This document shows positions 43,323 through 52,565 of a DNA stretch of 64,000 bases, one piece after another. The notes below the pieces were generated by a model. It worked only from the letters and a program-made list of their open reading frames with translations. It ran no database searches and was not told the DNA's origin. Positions within the stretch are counted from its first letter, which is position 1, and each line of letters opens with the position of its first letter. Source of the stretch: Arthrobacter sp. ISL-28 (GTDB lineage Bacteria > Actinomycetota > Actinomycetes > Actinomycetales > Micrococcaceae); NCBI RefSeq assembly GCF_018613875.1, contig NZ_JAGGPJ010000036.1, positions 1 to 64,000 of the forward strand, given 5' to 3'. The translations under genes and the position numbers were made by a program.

Positions 43323-44822
43323 ATGACCGAAGTAAGTGTTGACCCTCGGACCGGTGCCATCCTGGACGGGTTCGAACAACTGATGTGGATCGATGGCGCA
43401 TGGACCGAGGCGCGCACCCGTGAGTGGCGCGAGGTGAAGAACCCGGCCGTCCGCGGGCAGGTGATCGCCCTGGTGCCCTCCGCGGGAGTTGACGACGTCG
43501 AACGCGCCGTCGCGGCGGCACGGCGGGCGTTCCCGGGCTGGCGGGCGGTGCACTTCACCGAACGCGCCCGGGCGCTGGCAAGAATCGCGGACGACATCGA
43601 GGTCCGGGCGGAGGAGTTCGCCCGGCTGACCGCACTGGACACCGGGAACGCCCTGCGCACCCAGGCCCGCCCCGAAGTCGCCACATTAGTGGCGCTTTTC
43701 CGCTACTTCGCCGGTATCGCCGGCGAGGTCAAGGGCACTACGTTGCCGGCCGGGGATAACCAGCTGCAGTACACCCGGCTGGAACCTCTCGGCGTCGTCG
43801 CGGCCATCCTGCCCTGGAATTCGCCGCTGATGATCGCCGGGTTCAAGATCCCCGCGGCGCTGGCGGCCGGCAACACCGTGATCCTCAAGGCCGCCGACGA
43901 CGCGCCGCTGACGATCCTGCTGCTGGCCGAAATCTGCAACCGGCACCTGCCGGCCGGGGTCCTGAACGCACTGACGGGCCGCGGCAGCGTGATCGGTCAG
44001 GCGTTGTCCACCCATCCGGGCGTGGACAAGGTCTCCTTCACCGGGTCCACCGAGGTCGGACGCGGCGTTGCCCGTCAGGCCGGGGAGCGGCTGGCTCATG
44101 TGTCCCTGGAACTCGGCGGCAAGAACCCTTCCATCGTGTTCCCCGACGCAGTCGATGACGAGCTGATCGACGGGCTGCTGGCCGCCTCACGGTTCACCCG
44201 GCAGGGCCAGAGCTGCACCGCCGGATCCCGGTTGTTCCTGCACGAGGACATCTACGACGAGGTGCTCGAACGCCTCGTGGCCAAACTCGGCGCGCTCAAG
44301 GTCGGAGACCCCCTGGATGAGGCGACCGATATGGGCGCGATCATCAATGCCAGCCAGCACCGCCAGATTTCCGCCTACCTCGATGAGGGCCGCAACGACC
44401 CGAGGCTCCACGTCGCCCTCGGCGGTTCGGCACCGGCCGAGGGGCCGCTGACGGAGGGCTACTACCACCTGCCGACCGTGTTCGGAGGTGTCCGTAACGA
44501 CTTCAGGCTGGCGCAGGAGGAGATCTTCGGACCCGTCCTGGCCGCGATCCGCTGGAAGGACATCGATGAGGTGGTTGCCATGGCCAATGATTCGCATTAC
44601 GGCCTGGCAGCCTACGTCTGGAGCCGCAACCTGGACAACGCGCTGAACACCGCGCACCGGGTCGAGGCCGGCTGGGTGCAGGTCAACCAGGGCGGCGGGC
44701 AGCTGGTGGGCCAGTCCTACGGCGGCTATAAGCAGTCCGGCATCGGCCGCGAGGTCTCCCTGGAGGGCATGCTGGCCGGGTTCACCCAGACCAAGCAGAT
44801 CAACGTCAAGCTCAGGGGCTGA
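43323..44822 (+). CDS. Aldehyde dehydrogenase (NAD(P)+-dependent family)
   Basis: The 499-aa ALDH has LPWNSPLMIAGFKIPAALA, FTGSTEVGRGVAR, catalytic Glu in SLELGGKNPSIVF and Cys in RQGQSCTAGSRLF, and QEEIFGPVLAAIRW. The SCTAG active-site context is that of hydrolytic ALDHs, not the CoA-acylating MmsA type. It may oxidise methylmalonate semialdehyde to methylmalonate instead of directly making propionyl-CoA (inference). It is 64 bases after the crotonase and 2 bases before a CoA transferase gene. Confidence 0.9.
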   Translation: MTEVSVDPRTGAILDGFEQLMWIDGAWTEARTREWREVKNPAVRGQVIALVPSAGVDDVERAVAAARRAFPGWRAVHFTERARALARIADDIEVRAEEFARLTALDTGNALRTQARPEVATLVALFRYFAGIAGEVKGTTLPAGDNQLQYTRLEPLGVVAAILPWNSPLMIAGFKIPAALAAGNTVILKAADDAPLTILLLAEICNRHLPAGVLNALTGRGSVIGQALSTHPGVDKVSFTGSTEVGRGVARQAGERLAHVSLELGGKNPSIVFPDAVDDELIDGLLAASRFTRQGQSCTAGSRLFLHEDIYDEVLERLVAKLGALKVGDPLDEATDMGAIINASQHRQISAYLDEGRNDPRLHVALGGSAPAEGPLTEGYYHLPTVFGGVRNDFRLAQEEIFGPVLAAIRWKDIDEVVAMANDSHYGLAAYVWSRNLDNALNTAHRVEAGWVQVNQGGGQLVGQSYGGYKQSGIGREVSLEGMLAGFTQTKQINVKLRG

Positions 44823-44824
44823 CC

Positions 44825-46060
44825 ATGGACACGACAACAACGCCGACGGGCCCGCTGGCCGGAACCACCGTGCTGGACCTCACCCGCGCCCTCGCCGGCC
44901 CCTACGCTACAGCGCTGCTGGCAGACCTGGGAGCAGCCGTAATCAAGGTCGAGTCCGTTAAGGGCGGGGACTCGTCCCGGTCCTGGCCCCCGTTCGAAAA
45001 CGAACACAGCCTCTACTTCGACTCCGTCAACCGCGGCAAGTCCTCCGCCGCCGTGGACTTCTACACCCCCGAAGGCAAGGACCTGCTGCGCAAACTGGCC
45101 CTGGAAGCGGACGTTTTGATCGAAAACTTCCGCCCCGGAGTCCTGGTGACGATGGGGCTGGACCCCGAAGAACTGCGCGCCGCGAACCCCGGACTGATCA
45201 TCGCTTCCGTTACCGGGTTCGGCACCACCGGGCCCCTGGCCCGCACCGCCGGACTGGACCAAGTCGCCCAGGGCATGTCCGGACTCATGTCCGTCACAGG
45301 CGAAGACGCCGAGCACATGTACCGCTTCGGCGTCCCGATCGTGGACATGTGCGCCGGGATCTTCACCGCCTACGGCATCGCCGCAGCCCTTACCGGCCGC
45401 ACCCGCACCGGCGCGGGACTGGACATCTCGACCTCGCTGCTGGAATCAGCCCTGGCACTCTCGGCGTTCCAGGGCCAGCGCTACCTCAGCAACGGCGAGA
45501 TCCCCGTCCCCCAGGGCAACGACCACCCGGTCCTGGCACCCTATGGAGTCTTCAAAACCGCCGACATCCCGGTCATCATCTCCGTCGGCAACGACAAACA
45601 ATGGCTCCAGCTCTGCGCCCTTACGGGGGATCCGGCCCTGGCCCAGGACCCGGACTACCTCACCGGACGGGACCGCTCAACAAACCGCAAAGCCCTCGCC
45701 CGGCGCTTGGAGGAACTCCTCACCGCCCGCCCCGGATTGGAATGGCTGGAAGCCTTCCGCGCCGCGAAAATCCCCTGCGGCCCGATCCACACCTACGCCC
45801 AAGCCTTCGCCGACCCCCAGGTCCAGGCACTGGACATGATCCGCACCATGAACCGCCACGACGGCACCGAACTGCCCCTGCTGCGCGGCCCGCTCTCCGT
45901 CAACGGCGAACCAACACCGGTCCGCAAGGCCCCTCCCGCCCTGGGCGAAGACACCCGCAAGATCCTGGAAGACCTCGCCCTGACTCCCGACCAGATCGAA
46001 AAACTCCTCGCCACCGGCATCGTGCGCGAAACACCCGCCCCCGACAGGGTCCGGGCATGA
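44825..46060 (+). CDS. CaiB/BaiF-family CoA transferase
   Basis: The 411-aa class III CoA transferase has VLDLTRALAGPYATALLADL, LIENFRPGVLVTMGLDP and the catalytic-Asp motif TAGLDQVAQGMSGLMSV, as in formyl-CoA transferase. It moves CoA between carboxylic acids without ATP. In this operon it could charge isobutyrate or methylmalonate at the expense of another thioester. Its stop overlaps the next crotonase start (ATGA). Confidence 0.88.
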   Translation: MDTTTTPTGPLAGTTVLDLTRALAGPYATALLADLGAAVIKVESVKGGDSSRSWPPFENEHSLYFDSVNRGKSSAAVDFYTPEGKDLLRKLALEADVLIENFRPGVLVTMGLDPEELRAANPGLIIASVTGFGTTGPLARTAGLDQVAQGMSGLMSVTGEDAEHMYRFGVPIVDMCAGIFTAYGIAAALTGRTRTGAGLDISTSLLESALALSAFQGQRYLSNGEIPVPQGNDHPVLAPYGVFKTADIPVIISVGNDKQWLQLCALTGDPALAQDPDYLTGRDRSTNRKALARRLEELLTARPGLEWLEAFRAAKIPCGPIHTYAQAFADPQVQALDMIRTMNRHDGTELPLLRGPLSVNGEPTPVRKAPPALGEDTRKILEDLALTPDQIEKLLATGIVRETPAPDRVRA

Positions 46061-46878
46061 CCGGGCCAGCGCAGGAAACCATGACAGCGGCACTGCGGGT
46101 CGAACACGCCGGCGCGGTGGCGAGCATCGTGATCGATAATCCGAAGCGCCGCAATGCGCTGAACCAGGATATGTGGCAGCAGTTCGCGCCCCTGCTGGAA
46201 CGCCTGGGCGCGGACCCGGGCGTGAAGGTGGTCGTGGTGCGCGGCGCGGGCGGGAACTTCTCCGCGGGCGCCGACATTTCCGACCTGAAAGCCATCCTGC
46301 GCGACCCGGCCAGCGGGGCGCACGACGGCGGCCACGTCACCGCCGCCGAGAAGGCCCTGGCCGCCTTCCCCAAACCCACCATCGCCGCAATCGAGGGCTA
46401 CTGCATCGGTGGGGCCTGGCAGATCGCCGGCGCATGTGACATCCGCATCGCAGCCGAGACCGCGACCTTCGGCATCACCCCCGCCAAGGTCGGCATCGTC
46501 TACCCGCTTTCGGGCATCGAGCGCCTCGTCCGCCTTGCCGGGCCCGCTACCGCAAAATACCTGCTGCTCACGGGCGATTTCATCACCGCCGCCCAAGCGC
46601 ACGGTCTTGGCCTGCTCGCCCGCGTGGTCCCCGCGGACGGGTTCCGGGACGAAATCCAGGAATTCGCCGCCCGGCTCACCACCCGCTCCCAGCTCTCCAC
46701 CCAGGCTATGAAGCAGATCATCGACGCCATCGCCGTGAACGATCCGGCCGTCCCGGCCATCAGCGGCTACTGGCAGGACCAGATGGCAGCCAGCGGGGAA
46801 CCGGAAGAAGGTATCGGAGCTTTTCTCGCAAAACGGGAGCCGGATTTCCGCTGGAATGGCGGGGTCCGCCCGGCATAG
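46057..46878 (+). CDS. Enoyl-CoA hydratase/isomerase family protein
   Basis: This 273-aa crotonase has FSAGADISDLKAI but lacks both hydratase glutamates: CIGGAWQIAGACD and FGITPAKVGIVYPLSG. Substrate may be a different CoA ester needing isomerase, decarboxylase or hydrolase chemistry. The ATG at 46057 overlaps the CoA transferase stop; a longer frame runs through that gene and is rejected. It is the last clearly catabolic gene before adk. Confidence 0.85.
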   Translation: MTGPAQETMTAALRVEHAGAVASIVIDNPKRRNALNQDMWQQFAPLLERLGADPGVKVVVVRGAGGNFSAGADISDLKAILRDPASGAHDGGHVTAAEKALAAFPKPTIAAIEGYCIGGAWQIAGACDIRIAAETATFGITPAKVGIVYPLSGIERLVRLAGPATAKYLLLTGDFITAAQAHGLGLLARVVPADGFRDEIQEFAARLTTRSQLSTQAMKQIIDAIAVNDPAVPAISGYWQDQMAASGEPEEGIGAFLAKREPDFRWNGGVRPA

Positions 46879-46961
46879 GCCTGCAGTGAGGGGCCGTGCC
46901 GGATCCCTGTCTTTCCACCCGGATTGAATGGTACGAAACAATGACAGCAAGAGGGATTTGA

Positions 46962-47591
46962 ATGAAAATGCTGGTTATCGGGCCCCCTGGTTCGGGCAAG
47001 GGAACGCAGGCCGCACGGATTTCCGAACGCCTGGGTGTCCTCGCCATCTCCACCGGCGAGATCTTCCGCGCCAACGTCAAGGACGGGACGCCGCTGGGCC
47101 TTGAGGCCAGGAAATACATCGACGCCGGCGGCTTCGTCCCGGACGGTGCCACCAACAACATGGTCCACGAGCGCCTCAGCGGCAACGACACCCAAAACGG
47201 CTTCCTGCTGGACGGATACCCCCGCACGGCCGCCCAGACCGACTACCTGGATAAGATCCTTGACGCCCAAGGCCAGGGCCTGGACATGGTGCTGGAACTG
47301 GCAGCGGACCGTGAAGAACTCACCGCACGGCTTCTTGGCCGCGCCAGGGCAGCAGGACGCACCGACGACACCCGGCACGTCATCCGCCGCCGCCTTGGCC
47401 TGTACCACGAGCAGACAGAAGCCGTGGTGTCGGAGTACGCCAAGCCCGGCATCTTGGCCAGCGTCGACGGCACCGGGGCAATAGAGGCAGTCACTGACCG
47501 CCTCTTTCAGGCGATCAGCACCCGCACCGCGGCCGCACCGCGCCGTCCCTCGCCCGTATACCGCGCCGCCGGGCCCTCCCGGGGTATGTAA
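46962..47591 (+). CDS. adk: Adenylate kinase (short-LID form)
   Basis: The 209-aa kinase has the P-loop GPPGSGKGT (residues 7-15), AMP-binding STGEIFRANV and LDGYPRTAAQ, and a short LID with GRTDDTRHVIRRRL. It interconverts ATP plus AMP with 2 ADP. Chromosomal actinobacterial adk usually sits in the ribosomal secY-adk-map cluster, so a copy between a catabolic operon and panD-panB is unusual. It would recycle AMP from acyl-CoA ligases and PanC (inference). The last ~25 residues are an unconserved tail. Confidence 0.92.
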   Translation: MKMLVIGPPGSGKGTQAARISERLGVLAISTGEIFRANVKDGTPLGLEARKYIDAGGFVPDGATNNMVHERLSGNDTQNGFLLDGYPRTAAQTDYLDKILDAQGQGLDMVLELAADREELTARLLGRARAAGRTDDTRHVIRRRLGLYHEQTEAVVSEYAKPGILASVDGTGAIEAVTDRLFQAISTRTAAAPRRPSPVYRAAGPSRGM

Positions 47592-48034
47592 TGGCCAGGC
47601 ACCTTATGACCCGTACCATGTTCAAGTCCAAAATCCACCGGGCCACCGTCACCCACGCAGACCTGCACTACGTCGGCTCTGTCACGGTGGACCTGGACCT
47701 GCTGGACGCGGCCGACATCCTGCCCGGGGAGCTCGTGGCGATCGTGGACGTCACCAACGGCGCACGCCTGGAGACCTACACCATTGCCGGGAAACGCGGC
47801 TCCGGCGTGATCGGCGTCAACGGGGCCGCCGCGCACCTGGTCCACGAGAACGACACCATCATCCTCATCACCTATGCCCAGATGAGCGCAGATGAGGCCC
47901 GGAACTTCGACCCTACAGTGGTCCACGTGGACCGGCACAACACGATTGTCCGGCGCGGCAATGACCCCGCCGAAGCCATCAGTCCCGGGCTGATGCGCCC
48001 GCCCTTCGCGCTGCACAACTCCCCGGAGACCTGA
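47591..48034 (+). CDS. panD: Aspartate 1-decarboxylase proenzyme (copy 3)
   Basis: The intact PanD has HADLHYVGS and continuous TYTIAGKRGSGVIGVNG, AAHLVHENDTIILITY. The ATG at 47591 shares one base with the adk stop (TAATG) and gives 147 aa. The internal ATG at 47606 gives the standard 142-aa protein with Gly24-Ser25 numbering. It makes beta-alanine. panB follows after 2 bases. This is the only copy paired with another pantothenate gene. Confidence 0.94.
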   Translation: MARHLMTRTMFKSKIHRATVTHADLHYVGSVTVDLDLLDAADILPGELVAIVDVTNGARLETYTIAGKRGSGVIGVNGAAAHLVHENDTIILITYAQMSADEARNFDPTVVHVDRHNTIVRRGNDPAEAISPGLMRPPFALHNSPET

Positions 48035-48036
48035 CC

Positions 48037-48942
48037 ATGTCCACAAGCACCAGCCCTGATCCGAGCACGTCCGCAGAAGTTGCTGCCCCGTACGGCAACG
48101 GCCCGGCAGCAGGCGCAGGCACAGCCTTCGGCGCGCCCGGGAAGCCTGCGGCGAAAATCCGCACCCACGACCTGCGCGACGCGAAGCTCCGCGGGGAGCG
48201 CTTCGCCATGCTCACCGCGTACGACCAGTACACCGCGGAGATCTTCGACCAGGCCGGGATCGAGGTCCTGCTGGTCGGCGATTCGGCCTCCAACAACGTC
48301 TTCGGCAACGAAACCAGCCTGCCGGTGACGGTGGAGGAGCTGCTGCCGCTGTGCCGGGCGGTGGCGCGTTCGGCCCGGCGCGCGCTGGTGGTCGCGGACC
48401 TGCCGTTCGGCAGCTACGAGGTCTCCGCCCAGCAGGCCGTCGCCACGGGCGTGCGGTTCCTCAAGGAGGGCCTGGCGCACGCGGTGAAAATCGAGGGCGG
48501 CAGCTTCTATGCCGGCACCGTGCAGGCCATGGTGCAGGCCGGGATCCCGGTGATGGCGCACATCGGCTTCACCCCCCAGAGCGAGCATTCCCTGGGCGGC
48601 TACCGGGTCCAGGGCCGCGGGGAGGACGCCCAAGGGCTGATCGAGGACGCCAAGGCCTTGGCCGGCGCCGGCGCGTTCTGTGTGCTGATGGAAATGGTCC
48701 CGGCCGAAGCGGCCGCGGCCGTGGACGCCGCCGTCGAGGTTCCCACCATCGGGATCGGGGCCGGGAATGCCACCACCGGGCAGGTGCTGGTGTGGCAGGA
48801 CATGGCCGGGCTGCGCGGCGGGAAGATGGCCAAGTTCGTCAAGCAGTACGCGGACCTGCGGACCACGCTTGGCGATGCCGCGAAGGCCTACGCCCAGGAC
48901 GTGCGCTCCGGGCAGTTCCCCGGCCCGGAGCATTCCTTCTAG
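48037..48942 (+). CDS. panB: 3-Methyl-2-oxobutanoate hydroxymethyltransferase
   Basis: The 301-aa PanB makes ketopantoate from ketoisovalerate and methylene-THF. Motifs include LTAYDQYTAEIFD, LLVGDSASNNVFGNET (metal Asp), AVKIEGG, AHIGFTPQSEHSLGGYRVQG and MEMVPAEAAAAVD. About 45 low-complexity residues (STSTSPDPSTSAEVAAPYG) precede the barrel. With PanD it would raise pantothenate, hence CoA, supply. No panC is seen in the window. Confidence 0.94.
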   Translation: MSTSTSPDPSTSAEVAAPYGNGPAAGAGTAFGAPGKPAAKIRTHDLRDAKLRGERFAMLTAYDQYTAEIFDQAGIEVLLVGDSASNNVFGNETSLPVTVEELLPLCRAVARSARRALVVADLPFGSYEVSAQQAVATGVRFLKEGLAHAVKIEGGSFYAGTVQAMVQAGIPVMAHIGFTPQSEHSLGGYRVQGRGEDAQGLIEDAKALAGAGAFCVLMEMVPAEAAAAVDAAVEVPTIGIGAGNATTGQVLVWQDMAGLRGGKMAKFVKQYADLRTTLGDAAKAYAQDVRSGQFPGPEHSF

Positions 48943-49023
48943 GCAGGTTTCTCCGGCCAGACAGGTCCTGGTTGGACAGAAGCGCCCTGCCTGCAAAGTA
49001 CCGACAATTAGAAGAGGAAGACG

Positions 49024-49353
49024 GTGACCATGGAGTCCCAGAGCGTAAGTCATGCCGGCATGTATCGCACCGACCAATGGCAGTCCCTCACCGGCGAGAC
49101 CGTCGAGGTCCGGCTCGATGGCGAGGTGTACCACGCTGGGTTGGTTGATGCCGCAATGCCTGACGCATCCGGCCTATGGATTGCCCCCGAGGGGGCATTC
49201 CAGCGGAAATTCATCGATGCCGCTTGCGGGTTTGAGATCTGGACCAGCCTCTATCCGCGTTCACGATGGGACGGACACGCCGCTTCCGGGACGGCGGCAG
49301 AGGCAGCCGAAGTCCGTCAACAGAGCGCACCCCGGCCAGAAGATGCCCGGTGA
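49024..49353 (+). CDS. Small uncharacterised protein linked to panD (copy 3)
   Basis: This 109-aa protein shares the core of the 836 and 8586 proteins: DQWQSLTGETVEVRLDG, then AAMPDASGLWIAPEG and FEIW. It has a ~13-residue N-terminal addition and a ~25-residue Ala/Glu-rich tail. It is the most diverged of the three, yet it also lies by panD (with panB between). No membrane or signal segment is present. It starts GTG/ATG near 49024-49030 after AGAGGAAGAC. Function unknown; the repeated panD linkage is the only clue. Confidence 0.7.
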   Translation: MTMESQSVSHAGMYRTDQWQSLTGETVEVRLDGEVYHAGLVDAAMPDASGLWIAPEGAFQRKFIDAACGFEIWTSLYPRSRWDGHAASGTAAEAAEVRQQSAPRPEDAR

Positions 49354-49512
49354 ACTCTTACATCGTGAGCACCTCGCACCCGTCCCTTCCGTGCCCGTCA
49401 TCCACCCGGAGGAGAGCAGATGCAGCCAATCGGACCCGCGCGCACGAGGCCAGCGTGAAAGGACCGGACCCCGCTAAGGCCCTCCCCTGTTGTACGTATC
49501 TGAAAGGAACTG

Positions 49513-50598
49513 ATGAGCCTGCCGCCGATTACCCTGACCGGCCACGCCCAAAAGGAAGCGTGGCAGAACAAGGTGCTGCCGCCGGTAGAACATATTGGCG
49601 GTGGCGTGTGGTCCATCCCCGTCCCGTTCCCGGGCAATCCCATGCGCTACACCCTGAGCTACCTGCTCCTGGGCGACGGTGACGCGGTCCTGGTCGACCC
49701 GGGCTGGGACAGTGACGCCGGCATGGATCATCTGACCGCCGGCCTGCGGCAGGCGGGCCTTGGCCTGACGGACCTGACGGGCATCCTCGCCACCCACTTC
49801 CACCCGGACCATCTGGGCATGGCCGCCCGTCTGCGAACGGTATCCGGGGCGTGGGTGGCCCTGGGCGATAAGGAAGTGCCCCGGCTCAGCGCCGGTGAGG
49901 ACCTTGACCTTGTCCTGCACATGCACCGCGAGGAACTGACGCTCTGGGGCGTGCCGGCGGACCGGCTGGCCGAGGTGGCCATGAGCCAGTCCAGCCTCAC
50001 CCATCTGCTGAACCTCGCGGATCCGGACCTGCGGCTCACCGACGGCAGCCTAGTGCCCGGGAAAGGGCTCAACCTGCAGGTGGTCACCACCCCCGGGCAT
50101 TCACCGGGGCATATCTGCCTGGTCGATGAGCCCCACGGCCTGATCTTCAGCGGCGACCATGTCCTGCCGCGCATCTCCCCGCACATAGCCCTGGAGCTGC
50201 CGGGGCTGGCCAACCCGCTGGCGGACTACTACCAGTCCCTGGACCTGATCGCGTTCGAGGACCAGATGGAGGTCTGCCCGGCCCACGAGTACCGGTTCCG
50301 CGGCATGCAGCGCCGGGCCGCGCAGCTCACCGTCCACAACCGCGACCGCTCCGCCGAGGTCCTGCGGGTCCTGGACAGCCACCGGCCCGGCACCGTCTGG
50401 GACATCGCCCGGCACCTGACCTGGTCACGGGGCTGGGCATCCCTGCAGGCCTTCTCGCTGCGCCTAGCGGTCTCCGAAACAGCCAGCCATGTGGTGTACC
50501 TGCGCTCACAGGGCCACGACATCGACGTACCCGTCACGGAACCATGCCTCTGGGTACCCGGGTATCCGAGCATCCCGATCCTGGGAACCCTGCGGTAG
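49513..50598 (+). CDS. Metallo-beta-lactamase-fold hydrolase
   Basis: The 361-aa MBL protein has the metal motif THFHPDHLGM (HxHxDH), TTPGHSPGHICLVDE, IFSGDHVLPRI and CPAHEYRFRG, i.e. all metal ligands of a binuclear hydrolase. The C-terminal ~90 residues (RSAEVLRVLDSHRPGTVWDI) form a winged-helix-like extension seen in LACTB2-type thioesterase or lactonase relatives. AAAGGA precedes the ATG. A CoA-thioester or lactone hydrolase role would fit the surroundings but is inference. Confidence 0.85.
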   Translation: MSLPPITLTGHAQKEAWQNKVLPPVEHIGGGVWSIPVPFPGNPMRYTLSYLLLGDGDAVLVDPGWDSDAGMDHLTAGLRQAGLGLTDLTGILATHFHPDHLGMAARLRTVSGAWVALGDKEVPRLSAGEDLDLVLHMHREELTLWGVPADRLAEVAMSQSSLTHLLNLADPDLRLTDGSLVPGKGLNLQVVTTPGHSPGHICLVDEPHGLIFSGDHVLPRISPHIALELPGLANPLADYYQSLDLIAFEDQMEVCPAHEYRFRGMQRRAAQLTVHNRDRSAEVLRVLDSHRPGTVWDIARHLTWSRGWASLQAFSLRLAVSETASHVVYLRSQGHDIDVPVTEPCLWVPGYPSIPILGTLR

Positions 50599-50639
50599 CG
50601 AGATACGTACATGCGCCCAACCACCGGGTGAAGCCAACC

Positions 50640-50866
50640 CCATTTTTCGGGGACGTCGCCTATCTGCTCCGAAACGGTGAACTGCCTGACCCGGCCCAGC
50701 CCGCCAAGTTCAGTGCCGGTGAGCGCAAAGGCCGCAGATGTCCACCCCGCTGTCCGTCGCCGGCAAGATCACCGGCTGGCCCGCGCACATTATGGAACAG
50801 TCCGATCCGGACTCACCGGTCCGCCCGCTCCGTGCCTACAACGGCGCGGAACAGCGGTCTCTGTAA
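50640..50866 (+). pseudogene. prpC-like citrate synthase remnant with internal deletion (copy 3)
   Basis: GDVAYLLRNGELPDPAQPAK matches PrpC residues ~46-68 (EEVAYLLWNGELPTQDQL). After GERKGR the sequence jumps, in another frame, to VAGKITGWPAHIMEQ and LRAYNGAEQRSL with a TAA stop, matching PrpC residues ~341-378. Some 265 codons are missing. It is the third prpC 3' end found beside a panD/small-protein locus. It cannot be functional. Confidence 0.85.
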
Positions 50867-50869
50867 AGG

Positions 50870-50889
50870 AACCGGGGGTGACCCCGGTT
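50870..50889 (+). terminator. Hairpin after the prpC remnant
   Basis: AACCGGGGGTGACCCCGGTT forms an 8-pair stem with a 4-base loop, 3 bases after the remnant stop. Only a short T-run follows. Confidence 0.5.
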
Positions 50890-51213
50890 TGCGGCCGGGC
50901 ATAGGATGGTCACCCGGGCCATCCCCTGCCGCAACGTTGTGGGTGCCCCATCCGCCGTACCCCCGGAGGGCAGCCCCGCGAAGCAGGCAGCGCCGGAGTC
51001 GGGAAAGCACCGGAAGCGGGCCTGCACGGGCAACCGCCGTCTGGCCGCAGGTCAGGAGCTTGAACTGCCCGGGACACCGGCCAGCCGTGATCCACGATGA
51101 GACGCGCGATGCTTAACCGTTGGCGGGGAGCCAAAGCGGCATTGGCGTGGGACTTTGGGTCAAGGTCCAGCCAGTCATCACCTCCACCCAGGCAACGTCC
51201 CCGGGCAGTATAA
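50890..51213. other. Intergenic stretch without a recognised gene
   Basis: About 320 bases lie between the prpC remnant hairpin and the 3' end of the marR gene. Open frames on both strands are short and lack recognisable motifs. Confidence 0.5.
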
Positions 51214-51744
51214 CTAGATCGCGAAACGCGTCTCCACGAAATCGCCCGCCTCGTGGCGGAACCGGCCCAGCACCTGGTTCAGGCCGTCCACTTCCGGCGC
51301 GCTGAAACCGGGACTCGTGAACACCTGGGCGTTCAACTCCAGCGTGGCCTGTTCCACCGCGGCTCGTCCCTGCGGGGTGATTTCCACCAGCTTGGTCCGG
51401 CCGTCGGCGGGATGGGCGGCGCGCATGACAAGCCCGGCGCGCTCCAGCCGGTCCACGCTGTTGGTGACGCTGGTCGGATGCACCTGCAGGCGGGCACTGG
51501 CCTTGGCCATGGGCAGGGCCCCCTCCCTGGTGAAACTGAGCAGGGCCAGCAGTTCAAAGCGAGCGAACGTCAGTCCATGCGGCTTCAAGACTGTCTCGAT
51601 GCGGGCCAGTAGGATCTGCTGGGTCCGCATGATGGACGTCACCGCTGCCATGCCCTCGGCAGCCTCCAACCATCCGCGCTCCTGCCAGTGACGCCGTGCT
51701 TCCGCGATGGGGTCCATTGGCAGTGGAACAGATCCAGACACATT
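51214..51744 (-). CDS. MarR-family transcriptional regulator
   Basis: The ~176-aa protein has the MarR winged helix: LLALLSFTREGALPMAKASA, then LQVHPTSVTNSVDRLERAGL and the wing HPADGRTKLVEITPQG. The GTG at 51744 is preceded by GGAG at 5 bases. An ATG at 51717 or a frame to 51801 are alternatives. The region upstream holds TACTTGCACTTCCTAGTT, closely related to the tandem sites before etfB and the isobutyrate-like operon. It is therefore the candidate repressor of those operons and of itself. Confidence 0.85.
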   Translation of the reverse strand, partial: NVSGSVPLPMDPIAEARRHWQERGWLEAAEGMAAVTSIMRTQQILLARIETVLKPHGLTFARFELLALLSFTREGALPMAKASARLQVHPTSVTNSVDRLERAGLVMRAAHPADGRTKLVEITPQGRAAVEQATLELNAQVFTSPGFSAPEVDGLNQVLGRFRHEAGDFVETRFAI

Positions 51745-51792
51745 CACTCCGCACTCTCGTAAACCGACCCCACGCATAATTTTCACACGGAA

Positions 51793-51810
51793 TACTTGCA
51801 CTTCCTAGTT
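51793..51810. promoter_or_regulatory. Candidate MarR operator in its own promoter
   Basis: TACTTGCACTTCCTAGTT matches 15 of 18 bases of the site at 36339-36356 (TAGTTGGACTTCCTAGTA). It lies about 50 bases upstream of the likely marR start. It links the regulator to the etf and isobutyrate-like promoters. Confidence 0.6.
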
Positions 51811-52565
51811 TGTGCAGGAGGCTGCATCATTCCGGGACCCCACCGGGAGAGCCCTCCGCGCTTTTCACGCCTGCCCGGCGTGCTGCTGTCCGGGTTTGCC
51901 TCCAAGCGGGAGGGCAGCGCGGCATGGTAACCAAACCAAACGGTTGTTTTATTTTTCCTTGTGATCGGCTATGCTCACGATCATTGCCGCTCCGCCGTGC
52001 AGCGGCGCTTGGCGCGGATCCGCCGTGGGCGGATCCGGCGAGAACAAGAATGGAGTCTGCAGTGAAGGTGGCCATGGTTTGTTCCTTGCCCGGGCAGGTT
52101 CTGCGGCCCGTTCCGGAAGCTGCCTCGGGGCGGTTAGCGGCCATGTCACTTCCGTTGCCGGTCCGCGGTGAAACGCCGTACTGTCGCCACCGGCATTATG
52201 AAACAGGAGCAAACTCATGCCAGAGAAAGCTATCGAGTCGGTCCTCTCCAGCAGAACTTTCTTCCAGCACTCCTGCGCCGGTGGATGCCGGCACCATCGT
52301 GGTGCGATTGGCCGCCGGGGAACCCTGTCTTCCCTCCGCACGCCCGGCCTCCCGGGCCCGGAAGCCGGCCGCCCAGGAAGCGTCCGCCGGTGTACCAGAG
52401 CCGTCCGTGGCCTGTGCCCGGAGAGCATCTGCGTCCATGAAGGGCTTCACGTATTTAACCGCAGCACTTTCCCTTCCCTTGCGGCATAGCTCGCACCTGT
52501 ACGCGAGTCGGAATTTGATCCGCGCTGTCCACCAATCAGCCCACCGATAACATAGGAGACCAAGC
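51811..52565. other. Intergenic region with hairpin and operator-like sequence
   Basis: About 750 bases precede the MaoC gene. CAAACCAAACGGTTGTTTTA at 51932-51951 resembles the TetR-type operator at 28585. A strong hairpin CGGATCCGCC-GTG-GGCGGATCCG occupies 52015-52037. AGGAG then ATG at 52217 opens MPEKAIESVLSSRT, but the frame soon loses any recognisable content, so a decayed gene is possible. No intact gene is supported. Confidence 0.5.
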
